Shown piece after piece: positions 27,283 through 35,268 of a DNA stretch of 64,000 nt. Within the stretch, counting starts at the first letter, position 1. Each line of letters begins with the position of its first letter. Position numbers and translations under genes: made by a program. The notes beneath the pieces were generated by a model. The model saw nothing but the letters and a program-made list of their open reading frames with translations, made no database searches and was not told where the DNA came from. The DNA lies in assembly GCA_965213765.1 (NCBI GenBank), contig OZ243926.1:4340001-4404000 (forward strand). Reading direction: 5' to 3'. Source of the DNA: JAJDXO01 sp965213765 (GTDB lineage Bacteria; Pseudomonadota; Alphaproteobacteria; Rhodospirillales; UBA2165).

Positions 27283-27736
27283 CTAGGGTCCGGACTCGAT
27301 TGAGCCGCCATAGGAGTGTTGCGGCGATGAGGCATAAAATGATTGCGTCATGGCCGGGCCCGGACCCGGCCATCCACGTGTACCGCCGGCCGCGAGGCGT
27401 GGATCACCGGGTCAAATAAGGTCAATTCGGACGAATTGACCGACCCGGTGATGACGACATGCGGGTGAGCGGGGAGAGGAGGCTTGCCATGCGTCCCCTC
27501 TCCCTCCGTGAGGGAGAGGGCCGGGGTGAGGGTGATATGGAAATTCCCCCTCACCCAGCTACGGCTACGGCTCGCAGGCTCGCCAAGCCTCCGCATCCCT
27601 CTCCCCTCAAGAAGGGGGAGAGGGTGCAAAAAGAAAGACCGATCCCTCTCCCTCTGACGGGGGCGAGGGACCTTGTGCCGCGCCGTCTTCATCGCCGCCA
27701 CACTCCTATGGCGGCTCAATGGAGTCCGGACCCTAG
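27283..27736. repeat. Dispersed palindromic repeat, copy C, with long terminal inverted repeats
   Basis: The most complete copy: the left end CTAGGGTCCGGACTCGATTG continues for about 47 bases, and the right end (27690-27736) is its inverted repeat, finishing GAGTCCGGACCCTAG. Inside are a perfect hairpin GGTCAATTCG-GA-CGAATTGACC near 27421-27442 and a REP-like module. The rest of the gap, 27092-27282 upstream of nadA, holds no gene. Confidence 0.78.
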
Positions 27737-27775
27737 AGCAGTTTCCGGACTATTCTGGCCGATGCCGCTAAACGG

Positions 27776-28114
27776 CTATTCGAATAGGCCGCGCCGCGGC
27801 GCTTCGGACCGGTCCGTCATGCCGTAATTCCTGACGACCTCGACGACGCGAATCCGGTAATCTTCGAAAAGCTGCTCGCGTCCCAGGCGTTGCGCGGCGA
27901 TATGATCGGACTGTTCCCGCCAGGCAATCAGACTTTCCTCATCCCGCCAGAAGGACAGCGACAATATCTTCTTTTCATTGCTCAAGCTCTGAAAACGCTC
28001 AATGGAGATGAAGCCGTCCATCTTCTCAAGGTCGTTCCGAAGCCTACCGGCAATCTCCAGATACTTCCCCCGGCCGTCCTCGGTTGGCTCGACCTCGAAT
28101 ATAACCGCATACAT
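27776..28114 (-). CDS. Antibiotic biosynthesis monooxygenase (ABM) domain protein
   Basis: A 112-residue dimeric alpha-beta barrel protein: MYAVIFEVEPTEDGRGKYLE, then MDGFISIERFQSL, LSLSFWRDEESLIAWREQ and DHIAAQRLGREQLFEDYRI. The pattern F.S...FWRDE.S...WR is typical of the ABM family, whose members range from heme-degrading or quinol monooxygenases to non-catalytic proteins. It is the last gene of a leftward group with two amidohydrolases, ending 40 bp from a repeat. Confidence 0.85.
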   Translation of the reverse strand: MYAVIFEVEPTEDGRGKYLEIAGRLRNDLEKMDGFISIERFQSLSNEKKILSLSFWRDEESLIAWREQSDHIAAQRLGREQLFEDYRIRVVEVVRNYGMTDRSEAPRRGLFE

Positions 28115-28135
28115 CTCAATGGCCCTCGTTCTGCA

Positions 28136-29020
28136 TCATTCGCCGAGAAGGCGGACGGGGTTGTCCACCAGAATCTTGTGAATCAGTGTTTCATCGAAAC
28201 GCCAGTCCGCCAACTGATCCAATAAGTACCCGTCATTCGGCATTGTCTTATAGTGCCACGGGTGGGGCCAATCCGAGCCCCAAAGCAGCCGGTCCGGAGC
28301 GGCCTCGGCAAGTGCCGCCGCAAGGGGCGGCACATCGTCGTACGGCGGGGCGTCCCATTGGGTGATTCGGTAGGCGCCGGTCAGTTTGGTCCATGCCCGG
28401 CCATCTTTCATTAGCGCCAGCAGCTCACGGAATCCCGGATTGTCGACACCTTCCGTGGTTTTCATGTAGCCGAGATGTCCGACGACGAAATCCACCGGCA
28501 ACCCGCCAAGCGTCTTTGTAAGATCGGGAAATTCAGACACGTGAATGAGCAATTCCAGGTGCCAGCCCATGGGTTTCAGCCGCGCCGCGAATTCCACGAA
28601 TTCGCTTATGGAGGCGAAAGGCATACCGCCCTTGTCCACCATGTTGACCCGAATGCCCCGGATGCCTTGATCGTGTAAACGCGCCAGCGCGGCGTCCGTC
28701 ACTGCGCCATCGACGGCGGCCACCCCCATGAGCCGGCCGTTGGACCGGGCAATTGCGTCCAGCATAGCCCGGTTGTCGGTGCCGTAGACGCTGGGCTGCG
28801 TCAGGATACCGTAATCGATTCCGAGCGCTTGGTGCAGTCGGTCCAACTCGGCCGGCGGCGCGTCCGGTGGTGTGTAACCGCGCTTTGGCGCGTAGGGGTA
28901 TTTCGCGGCCGGACCGAAGACATGGGCGTGGGCATCCCAGGCGCCGGCGGGAATGCCGAACCTTGGTGGCCTGGGGTTCGGGTCGGGCCCCGGACAGTCC
29001 GGGATCTCGTTTTCGGTCAA
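28136..29020 (-). CDS. Amidohydrolase-2 family protein (PDC hydrolase-like)
   Basis: A 294-residue metal-dependent hydrolase with the TIM-barrel features of the amidohydrolase-2 group: WDAHAHVFGPAAKYPYAP (the HxH metal pair), DFVVGHLGYMKTTEG, and RLLWGSDWPHPWHY near the C-terminus (the conserved aspartate). This is the 2-pyrone-4,6-dicarboxylate hydrolase/lactonase-like subgroup. The long upstream frame is an artefact: TTG at 29018-29020 starts the family-like N-terminus and overlaps the upstream gene's TGA by three bases, so translation is likely coupled. Confidence 0.83.
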   Translation of the reverse strand: MTENEIPDCPGPDPNPRPPRFGIPAGAWDAHAHVFGPAAKYPYAPKRGYTPPDAPPAELDRLHQALGIDYGILTQPSVYGTDNRAMLDAIARSNGRLMGVAAVDGAVTDAALARLHDQGIRGIRVNMVDKGGMPFASISEFVEFAARLKPMGWHLELLIHVSEFPDLTKTLGGLPVDFVVGHLGYMKTTEGVDNPGFRELLALMKDGRAWTKLTGAYRITQWDAPPYDDVPPLAAALAEAAPDRLLWGSDWPHPWHYKTMPNDGYLLDQLADWRFDETLIHKILVDNPVRLLGE

Positions 29021-29841
29021 TCGCCAAATCCGTAAAGCCGCACTGGATTCTCCGCCAAGATCTTGTTGCGGGTCGATTCGCCGTCGGCCCAGTTCAGCAG
29101 GGTGTCCAACAGCATGGCGTCGTCGGGCCTCGGGTCCTGTCCCGGATGGGGCCAATTGGATGCCCACAGCATATGGTCCGGCGATTCCCGCACCAGTTCC
29201 CGGGCCAATGCCGCGACATCATCGTAGTGGGGCGGGCCGGCCCTTGAGGTCTCGTACGGGGCCGAGAGCTTGACCCAGGCGCCCCCGGCGACGAGCTTCC
29301 TGAGACAGTCGAACGCCGCGTGGTCCGGTGACACCGGATCCAGGAATTTGCCCGTGTGATCTATCACCAGCTCTCCGGGCCAGCCTCTGATCTGGGCGTC
29401 AAATTCCGGCAAGAGCCGGCCGTCGAGCTGCAATTGGATATGCCAGCCGTGACCCGCGGCGCGATCGGCGAGAACGTCCAGGTCCTCCCATGGCAGCGCC
29501 CCTCCAGGCAACATATGGAACCGGATGCCACGAATACCCAGTGCCGTCAGGTTCTCATAGACCTCATCCCCGGCCCCCGTTCCGACCACCGCCACGCCAC
29601 GGGCGCTGTCGCCGAGGGCTGCCATTGCTTCCAGTGTGCAACGGTTGTCGTCGCCATAGGTTGTCGGTTGGACGATAACGACCCGCTCGAGGCCGAGCCG
29701 TTCCTGGACGCGGCAATAGTCCTCGAGCTTGCCGTCCGGCGGCGGCAGCAGCGCGGTCGGCGCCATGTCGTACCCCGGCTCATAGACGTGCATATGGGTG
29801 TCGCACGCGCCGGGCGGCGCGATAAGACTTGGTGCGGTCAT
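29017..29841 (-). CDS. Amidohydrolase-2 family protein
   Basis: A 274-residue paralogue of the next gene: ACDTHMHVYEPGYDM holds the HxH pair, ELVIDHTGKFLDPVSP the central histidine, and HMLWASNWPHPGQDP occupies the place of the SDWPHP signature. There the usual metal aspartate is replaced by asparagine (SNWPHP), so metal binding or catalysis may differ from its neighbour. The ATG is at 29839-29841. The pair plus the ABM gene form a compact leftward operon; a lactone or cyclic-acid substrate is a guess. Confidence 0.83.
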   Translation of the reverse strand: MTAPSLIAPPGACDTHMHVYEPGYDMAPTALLPPPDGKLEDYCRVQERLGLERVVIVQPTTYGDDNRCTLEAMAALGDSARGVAVVGTGAGDEVYENLTALGIRGIRFHMLPGGALPWEDLDVLADRAAGHGWHIQLQLDGRLLPEFDAQIRGWPGELVIDHTGKFLDPVSPDHAAFDCLRKLVAGGAWVKLSAPYETSRAGPPHYDDVAALARELVRESPDHMLWASNWPHPGQDPRPDDAMLLDTLLNWADGESTRNKILAENPVRLYGFGD

Positions 29842-29896
29842 GCGTCAAACGGCCCCAATCAGAAAGCGAAGTATGTCTGCTCGCCGGCCATTAGAC

Positions 29897-29930
29897 AGGA
29901 AAAGAGCCCGTACCGGGAGGGTGCGGGCCC
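29897..29930 (-). terminator. Terminator-like hairpin on the minus strand
   Basis: Read on the minus strand, GCCCG-C-ACC, a short loop, GGT-A-CGGGC, then TCTTTTCC. It lies downstream of the small ORF at 29978-30139 in that ORF's direction and upstream of the amidohydrolase gene, so it would separate the two transcripts. Confidence 0.5.
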
Positions 29931-29977
29931 AAAATCGTCGGGGTGTGCGCCCCCCCCCCGGGGCTGGAAGTTTGAAG

Positions 29978-30139
29978 CTATTTCCCGGTCGGGAGCATCA
30001 GCGCGGTCGCCGCATCGGATTTCGCGGTGCCGGCGGTTTGCGCGACGGCGTTGATCTTCTCATTGAGTTCATCGGGTTTCATACCGGTTTCTTTCATTTG
30101 CTCCGAAGAAGCACGGGCGCCGAGGCCGATAACGAGCAT
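29978..30139 (-). CDS. Possible small exported protein, 53 residues
   Basis: A minus-strand frame from the ATG at 30137-30139 to TAG at 29978: MLVIGLGARASSEQMKETGM, then KPDELNEKINAVAQTAGTAK, then SDAATALMLPTGK. The short hydrophobic start ending ARA could be the end of a signal sequence, and an in-frame hydrophobic extension (VAAAT) exists upstream without a clear start codon, so the true N-terminus may be lost or use a rare start. Support: balanced composition, and a terminator-like hairpin 50 bp downstream. There is no recognisable family. Otherwise 29842-30235 has no gene. Confidence 0.3.
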   Translation of the reverse strand: MLVIGLGARASSEQMKETGMKPDELNEKINAVAQTAGTAKSDAATALMLPTGK

Positions 30140-30235
30140 CGTGGCGGCGGCAACATCATGGCCTGGGCATCGACCTACGGAACCGGTCTGCTATAGTCGC
30201 GCCGAATTTCGAGTTTTTTTCAAGGAGTGCGCGTG

Positions 30236-31174
30236 ATGGCACGGGTTGAGCGTTTTTCTGGACTTCTGTCGCCGGTCTTGACGCCGTTTGGCGAAGACCT
30301 GTCGCCTGACATGGACCGGCTGATCAGCCACGGCAAGTGGTTGCTGCAATGCAACTGCAATCTCGCGCCGTTCGGCACCACCAGCGAGGGCAACTCCCTG
30401 TCCGCGGCCGAGAAGGCCGACATCCTCGATAGGCTGGTTGCCGCAGGGATTCCCGCCGCCTCCATGATGCCGGGGACCGGGACCTGCGCCATTGCGGATA
30501 CCGTGACGTTATCCGCCAAAGCGGCAGGGTTGGGTTGCGGCGGTGTCCTGATGCTGCCGCCGTTCTACTACAAAAACGTTAGCGACGACGGTCTCTACGC
30601 CGCTTACGACGCGGTCATCCAGCAGGTCGGCTCCGCCGACCTCAAAATTTACCTCTACCATATTCCGCCCATGTCCCAGACGCCCATCAGCCTGAGCCTT
30701 ATCGAGCGGCTGTTGAAGGCCTATCCCGAGACCGTCGTCGGCATCAAGGATTCGTCGGGCGAATGGGACAACACCAAGGCCATGCTTGATGCGAAGTTCG
30801 ACGATTTCCGCATCTTCGTGGGCTCCGAATCCTTCCTGCTCGCCAATATGCGAAACGGCGGCGCCGGATGTATTTCGGCGACCGCCAACGTCAATCCGTC
30901 GGCGATCCACGAGTTGTACGAACACTGGCGGGACAATGACGCCGAAGACCGTCAGGCCGACTTGGACGCGGTGCGTGACATCTTTGTCGAATATGCGGCA
31001 ATCCCGGCGCTCAAGGCCTGCGTGGCCCATTTCGCCGGCGATCCCGGCTGGGCTCTCACCCGCCCGCCGCTTATGCCGTTGGATGCGGAAAAAGCATCGA
31101 AGACCATCGAAGCCCTTTTGGCCCGCGGCTTCGACATGCCGGGCCTGGCGGGCGCGAAGGCCGCCGCGGAGTAG
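30236..31174 (+). CDS. Dihydrodipicolinate synthase/N-acetylneuraminate lyase family aldolase
   Basis: A 312-residue class I aldolase. Visible features: PFGTTSEGNSLSAAEK (the substrate-carboxylate loop), the catalytic tyrosine in LYHIPPMSQ near residue 140, and the Schiff-base lysine in VVGIKDSSGEWDN near 169. The housekeeping dapA is normally about 290 residues with GTTGE; the SEG variant and longer C-terminus suggest a catabolic aldolase (keto-acid lyase or dehydratase) rather than lysine biosynthesis. I took the ATG at 30236, eight bases after AAGGAG, over a GTG nine bases upstream. Confidence 0.88.
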   Translation: MARVERFSGLLSPVLTPFGEDLSPDMDRLISHGKWLLQCNCNLAPFGTTSEGNSLSAAEKADILDRLVAAGIPAASMMPGTGTCAIADTVTLSAKAAGLGCGGVLMLPPFYYKNVSDDGLYAAYDAVIQQVGSADLKIYLYHIPPMSQTPISLSLIERLLKAYPETVVGIKDSSGEWDNTKAMLDAKFDDFRIFVGSESFLLANMRNGGAGCISATANVNPSAIHELYEHWRDNDAEDRQADLDAVRDIFVEYAAIPALKACVAHFAGDPGWALTRPPLMPLDAEKASKTIEALLARGFDMPGLAGAKAAAE

Positions 31175-31276
31175 CTGTCGGCAATCGCCACCGGACGTCA
31201 TCGAACCAATCGATTTTAGATTGAGGGTTGATGGAACACTTCCATCAATTCGCACCGACGAAATTTTGGGCGGCGG

Positions 31277-31783
31277 CTAGTCGCCGCTCTCGTCGTACAG
31301 CCCCCGCGACTTGTGCCAGTCCTCGATCCCTTCATCCGGATAATGATCGAACCGCGGATTTGCCTCGTCTTCGTCGGGGATCAATACCCAGTCCGGTTTG
31401 TGGGCGAGCATGAAGTGCTTTTGCTCGGGCGGGACCGGCAGCGGCGTATCGATCACGCCGGCGATGGGGTAAAACCACTGACCGTGCTGGGGGTTGTGGT
31501 TCCACATGACGGTTCCGCACTGCGTGCAGAACGACCGGCCACCGGCGTTGCGGCCGTCTTCCGCGTACGAGTCCCGGTCGTTGTTGTTGTGCCGGTAGAG
31601 CTTGAGATTTTCCTCGCCTTCAATCTCCAGCGTGTCGTATTCGCCCATGATGTTGATGGTATAACCGCCGCCGCCGGCCACCTTCCGGCAGATGGAGCAA
31701 TAACACCGATTGACCGCATAGGGTGTGTGAGAGATGCAGGAAAACTTCACGGCGCCGCAAAGGCAGGATCCTTCAAGCCGCAT
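31277..31783 (-). CDS. GFA/CENP-V family zinc protein
   Basis: A 168-residue complete GFA-fold protein. The zinc ligands fall in GSCLCGAVKF, NRCYCSICRKVAGGGG and SFCTQCGTVMWNH, the three classic cysteine groups. Known relatives include S-hydroxymethylglutathione-forming enzymes, but most have no demonstrated activity. The N-terminus resembles that of the partial gene at the left edge (GSCLCGAVKF in both), so they are paralogues. It is transcribed leftward; ubiX lies upstream on the same strand with a 35-bp gap. Confidence 0.9.
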   Translation of the reverse strand: MRLEGSCLCGAVKFSCISHTPYAVNRCYCSICRKVAGGGGYTINIMGEYDTLEIEGEENLKLYRHNNNDRDSYAEDGRNAGGRSFCTQCGTVMWNHNPQHGQWFYPIAGVIDTPLPVPPEQKHFMLAHKPDWVLIPDEDEANPRFDHYPDEGIEDWHKSRGLYDESGD

Positions 31784-31818
31784 GATGGGGACTCCTTGTC
31801 AGACGTTATTCGGGCCGG

Positions 31819-32430
31819 CTACTTGATCTGTTCGACCTTCGGGTTCCGGTTGCGCATGTCGCCGTCCCAGCGTTTGGCGAATTCGGCCGGCACGCCGATC
31901 TGGTCGAGAGCGCGGGCGACGAAATGCTCGACCATGTCGTCCAGCGTTTCGGGGTGGTTATAGAACGCCGGAACAGGCGGCAGGATGCAGACTCCCATGC
32001 GCGCCAGTTTGAGCATGTTTTCGAGGTGGATCTCGTTGAACGGCGACTCGCGCACCATCAAGACCAGTTTCCGGCGCTCCTTGAGGATCACGTCCGCGGC
32101 CCGGTGAACGAGGTGTTCGCCGAACCCGTTGGCGATGGCCGCGACCGAGCGTGCCGAGCAGGGGGCGATGATCATGCCGTCGGTGACGAAGGAGCCCGAC
32201 GAGACCTTGGCGCCCATATCGCCGGGGCCGTGATAGACGTCGGCCAGGTCCCGGAGATCGGCGACCGTATGGTCGGTCTCGTGCTCCAGTGTCTGTTGGG
32301 CCCATTTGCTGACCACCAGGTGGGTTTCCACCTCGGAGCGGGCGAGCGCCTTCAGCAGCCGGACGCCGATGATCGCCCCGCTGGCGCCGGTCATGCCTAC
32401 CACGATCCGTCTTAGCCGAATTTCGGACAC
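31819..32430 (-). CDS. ubiX: Flavin prenyltransferase
   Basis: Makes prenylated FMN, the cofactor of UbiD-type decarboxylases. It has 203 residues. The Rossmann-like start VGMTGASGAIIGVRLLKAL, the DGMIIAPCSARSVAAIANG segment, and RRKLVLMVRESPFNEIHLEN followed by ILPPVPAFYNHPETLDDMVE are diagnostic of UbiX/Pad1. No ubiD-like gene is in the window, so whether the product serves ubiquinone synthesis or an aromatic-acid decarboxylase is open. The ATG is at 32428-32430, 28 bp from a palindromic AATACGTATT. Confidence 0.94.
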   Translation of the reverse strand: MSEIRLRRIVVGMTGASGAIIGVRLLKALARSEVETHLVVSKWAQQTLEHETDHTVADLRDLADVYHGPGDMGAKVSSGSFVTDGMIIAPCSARSVAAIANGFGEHLVHRAADVILKERRKLVLMVRESPFNEIHLENMLKLARMGVCILPPVPAFYNHPETLDDMVEHFVARALDQIGVPAEFAKRWDGDMRNRNPKVEQIK

Positions 32431-32658
32431 GTCAACCTCGCTTAAGAGATTGAATCATAATACGTATTACGGCCGTGGGGCAAGCAGCCGTCATGCCGTC
32501 TCGCTGATCATGCGGATGCCGAGCCTGATCGGCTCACCGGTCAATTCCGGTCATCGCCTCTATTTTTCATCGCGGCCGCAATATCGGACACGGTCTTCTT
32601 GTGGAAATCGAGTGCTGCCTTGCCGTCGACGGCGCCGCCCGAGATCAGTTCGAGGCTT

Positions 32659-33018
32659 TCAGCGCCGTGCCGGCGGGGTGCACCCCTTTGCGGCCGCCCA
32701 AATAAAATTATTCGAGGCGGGCTCGGGCTTGCGGGCTTCATTCTCGTTCAGGAAGTCGACCAGCATCCGCGACATGTCAGCGGGGTTCCGGCGCCGCACG
32801 CAATTCTCGAACCAACGGAAGCCGTCGACCAATTGGGCCTGATAGAGGGAAACCAACTGGTCCGCCAGCCCGGCAATGTAGTCCTCGCGGCGCGCCCGCG
32901 GGTAGCTCAGAAAGGTTTCGCCTGAGACGTAGCCGAAAGGCTGGGCGCCTCTGATCTGGGCCTCGGCCGGCAAGCTCGAGCCCAGGAGGATCATCATTGC
33001 GGTAAGCAGTCTGATCAT
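32659..33018 (-). CDS. Small secreted protein, Rap1a/Tai-like pattern; possibly frameshifted
   Basis: A 119-residue protein with a signal peptide MIRLLTAMMILLGSSLPAEA (ATG at 33016-33018). The mature part runs YPRARREDYIAGLADQLVSL, then CVRRRNPADMSRMLVDFLNE and IWAAAKGC. The two cysteines and the helix-C-helix-GC pattern resemble Rap1a/Tai-type periplasmic proteins, a weak match by eye. It stops soon after GCTPPARR. A different frame then continues with coding-like sequence (ESLELISGGAVDGKAALDFH) to 32541, so a frameshift near 32680 may have shortened the gene. Confidence 0.45.
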   Translation of the reverse strand: MIRLLTAMMILLGSSLPAEAQIRGAQPFGYVSGETFLSYPRARREDYIAGLADQLVSLYQAQLVDGFRWFENCVRRRNPADMSRMLVDFLNENEARKPEPASNNFIWAAAKGCTPPARR

Positions 33019-33069
33019 CGGGCGGTCATAACAACGCGGCACCAATCCCGCAAAACATCTTTTTGTGCG

Positions 33070-33144
33070 CAGTCGCACAAGGTCAATCTGTGGGCAGTCG
33101 CACAAGGTCAATCTGTGGGCAGTCGCACAAGGTCAACCTGTGCG
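33070..33144. repeat. Three tandem copies of a 25-bp unit with hairpin potential
   Basis: The unit CAGTCGCACAAGGTCAATCT plus GTGGG recurs at 33070, 33095 and 33120, the last with two changes. The first junction forms a perfect inverted repeat TTGTGCG-CAGT-CGCACAA (33063-33080), and the others do so with one mismatch. It sits between the end of the sulfatase gene and the start of the secreted-protein gene. Confidence 0.75.
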
Positions 33145-33156
33145 CTTGGAAGCCGG

Positions 33157-34746
33157 CTACCAGACCCCGATGTAGACGCGCCGCTTTTCCGGCGGGTGGT
33201 AGACCGAGTGTCCGCGCCGGGCGAGCGGTTCCTCACCGACGGTGGTGCGGAAATTCCGGGCGAGGAAGTTCTCCGTCAGCATCTCCCGCATCCGGCTCCG
33301 AATTTCCTCATAGGCGGGGTCGGCGCCGAGGTCGGTGAACTCGTTGGGATCGTCCTCGAGGTCGTAAAGTTCCGGGCGGAACTTCAGGTGGTGGATGTAC
33401 TTCCACTTGTCGGTGCGGATCATAATGGCGCGTGCTTCGCGGGCGGCGATGCCGAGTGCGTCGAGGTCTATCCGCGGTGCAAATTCCGATTCACAGATGA
33501 CATAGTCCCGCCAATCGCCGGGCTGCTCCCCGTGCAGAATGGGCAGCAATGATTTGCCCTCCACCACGTGTTCGGGAATCGTCCCGCCTGCCACTTCGAT
33601 AAAGGTGGGGACGAGGTCGATGCTCTCGATGAACCTGTCATCGACGGTGCCGCGGGTTGCGTCGGATGCCGGGTCCGGATCGTAGACAATGAACGGCAGC
33701 CGGATACTCTCTTCGTGAAACAACTCCTTCTCGCCGAGCCAGTGGTCGCCGAGGTAATCACCGTGGTCCGACGTGAAAACGATCATGGTGTCGTCCATCC
33801 GGCCCTTCTCTCCCATGAAGGCGAACAGCCGGCCCAGGTGATCATCAAGCTGTTTGATCAGCCCCATGTAGGCGGGGATAACCACTTCCCGCACTTCATC
33901 CCGGGAGAAGGCTTGGCAGTCCTCACGCCGGTGGTAGGTCCGATAGACCGGGTGGTCGGTCTCCAGTTCTTTCGGGTGACGGTTGGCGGGCAGAATGTCG
34001 TTGCCCCCGAACATGTCGTGGTACGGCGCCGGTGCGATATACGGCCAGTGGGGCTTGATATAGCTGAGATGCATGGTCCACGGGTCGTCGCCGCATTCTT
34101 CGATGAACTGCATGGCGCGGCCGGTCATATAGGCGGTTTCGGAGTGCTCCTCTTTCACCCTGGCCGGATACTTGCTGTTGCGCAGATACCAGCCCGAAAG
34201 AATCTCGCCGTCGGGCCCCTCGGCCGAGTTGGCGAAATCGTGCCAGGGATTTGGGCTGTCGTAGCCCTGTTCCCTCATCCAATTGTTGTAAGCGAGATTC
34301 TCCGGCGCCATCTCGGCGGTGCCCCATAGGCCGTCGTCCCGCTCGTAAGGCTCGAAGCCGCATTCGGCGACCAGCACGCCCTCGATGGAGTTACGGTCGA
34401 TCTTGAGGCGCTTCATCCCGCCTTGGTCGGCAATCATATGGGTCTTGCCGACGAGGGCCACCCGGTGGCCCAGCGGGCGCAGGTAGTCGCCGATGGTCAA
34501 TTCATCGACCGACAGCGGGACGCCGTTCCACACCGCGCCGTGGGTAAAGGCGTAGCGCCCGGTGTAGAACGACATGCGGGAGCCGCCGCAGACCGGGGCC
34601 TGACAATAGGCACGGGTAAACCGTACGCCTTTTGCCGCCAAGGCATCGATGTTGGGTGTTTCAAGTCGCGGGTGACCGGCGCAGGACAGATAGTCGTAGC
34701 GAAGCTGGTCACACATGATGAACAGAATGTTCTTGGTCTTGCCCAT
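33157..34746 (-). CDS. Sulfatase / alkaline-phosphatase superfamily hydrolase
   Basis: A 529-residue type I sulfatase-like enzyme acting on sulfate or phosphonate esters. The start has the metal motif ILFIMCDQLRYDYLSCAGHP. The catalytic formylglycine precursor is Cys in QAPVCGGSRMSFYTGRY at about residue 54; the usual C-x-P-S-R is C-G-G-S-R here. A second metal site is in IVFTSDHGDYLGDHWLGEKE near 320. No signal peptide is seen, fitting cytoplasmic choline-sulfatase or phosphonate monoester hydrolase types. I chose the ATG at 34744-34746 over a longer frame. The maturing enzyme is not in the window. Confidence 0.87.
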   Translation of the reverse strand: MGKTKNILFIMCDQLRYDYLSCAGHPRLETPNIDALAAKGVRFTRAYCQAPVCGGSRMSFYTGRYAFTHGAVWNGVPLSVDELTIGDYLRPLGHRVALVGKTHMIADQGGMKRLKIDRNSIEGVLVAECGFEPYERDDGLWGTAEMAPENLAYNNWMREQGYDSPNPWHDFANSAEGPDGEILSGWYLRNSKYPARVKEEHSETAYMTGRAMQFIEECGDDPWTMHLSYIKPHWPYIAPAPYHDMFGGNDILPANRHPKELETDHPVYRTYHRREDCQAFSRDEVREVVIPAYMGLIKQLDDHLGRLFAFMGEKGRMDDTMIVFTSDHGDYLGDHWLGEKELFHEESIRLPFIVYDPDPASDATRGTVDDRFIESIDLVPTFIEVAGGTIPEHVVEGKSLLPILHGEQPGDWRDYVICESEFAPRIDLDALGIAAREARAIMIRTDKWKYIHHLKFRPELYDLEDDPNEFTDLGADPAYEEIRSRMREMLTENFLARNFRTTVGEEPLARRGHSVYHPPEKRRVYIGVW

Positions 34747-34902
34747 GAGCGGGGGGCCTCCAGGGGTCATGATTTGCCGACATGTAACGTGCCCGGCGGG
34801 CAGCGCATATATGCCCATTTGCTATCGCTGATGTTAAGCGAAATTCGTCGGCCAGGCAGGGGGCTTGGCGGCGATTGACTCCCTTGGCCGATGTGCGGAC
34901 GA

Positions 34903-35174
34903 TTAACCCGCATTTCCCGCCAGGGTCATGGTCTGCGCGGCGTTCTCTGGTCGGCGGAGCAGGAGAGGCGCGCCGCGCGATGCGGTGACATCGGGCAAGC
35001 GCCTCGACGCACGCTGTCGACCAGAGAACGCCGCCCTTCGGGTCGCGCCCCGGCGCCTGCCCGCGGCGTCGCGGCCCTCAACCGTAGTCGCCGCTACGCT
35101 TTTCGGGCCGCTCCTGGCGGCTCGGCCGCCTGGACGCGACGCAGGCCGTGACCCTGGTGAGAAATGCGGGTTAA
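34903..35174. mobile_element. 264-bp MITE-like element, copy 1, in TTAA
   Basis: The element (34907-35170) is flanked by TTAA on both sides. Its ends are inverted: CCCGCATTTC.CGCCAGGGTCA and TGACCCTGGTGAGAAATGCGGG. It encodes no protein. Copy 2 at 41909-42172 has exactly the same length and nearly the same sequence but different flanks (CTAG), so the 4-bp flanks are target duplications. The remaining gap between the sulfatase start (34746) and the next gene end (35269) has no gene. Confidence 0.82.
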
Positions 35175-35268
35175 GGTTCCGGGACACGTCCACGCAGTTT
35201 CACATCCAACTGCTTCATGACCCGGGTGACGCGGCGCGGGGGTTTGCGGACGAATTCCCCGGCGGGAT

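Noticed and set aside
32650..32670. TGA ending the Rap1a-like gene as a selenocysteine codon
   Set aside because: In-frame continuation gives KPRTD... with no family resemblance; the coding-like sequence downstream is in a different frame, which fits a frameshift rather than Sec.
33070..33144. Possible miniature CRISPR
   Set aside because: The three 25-bp units are directly adjacent with no spacers between them.
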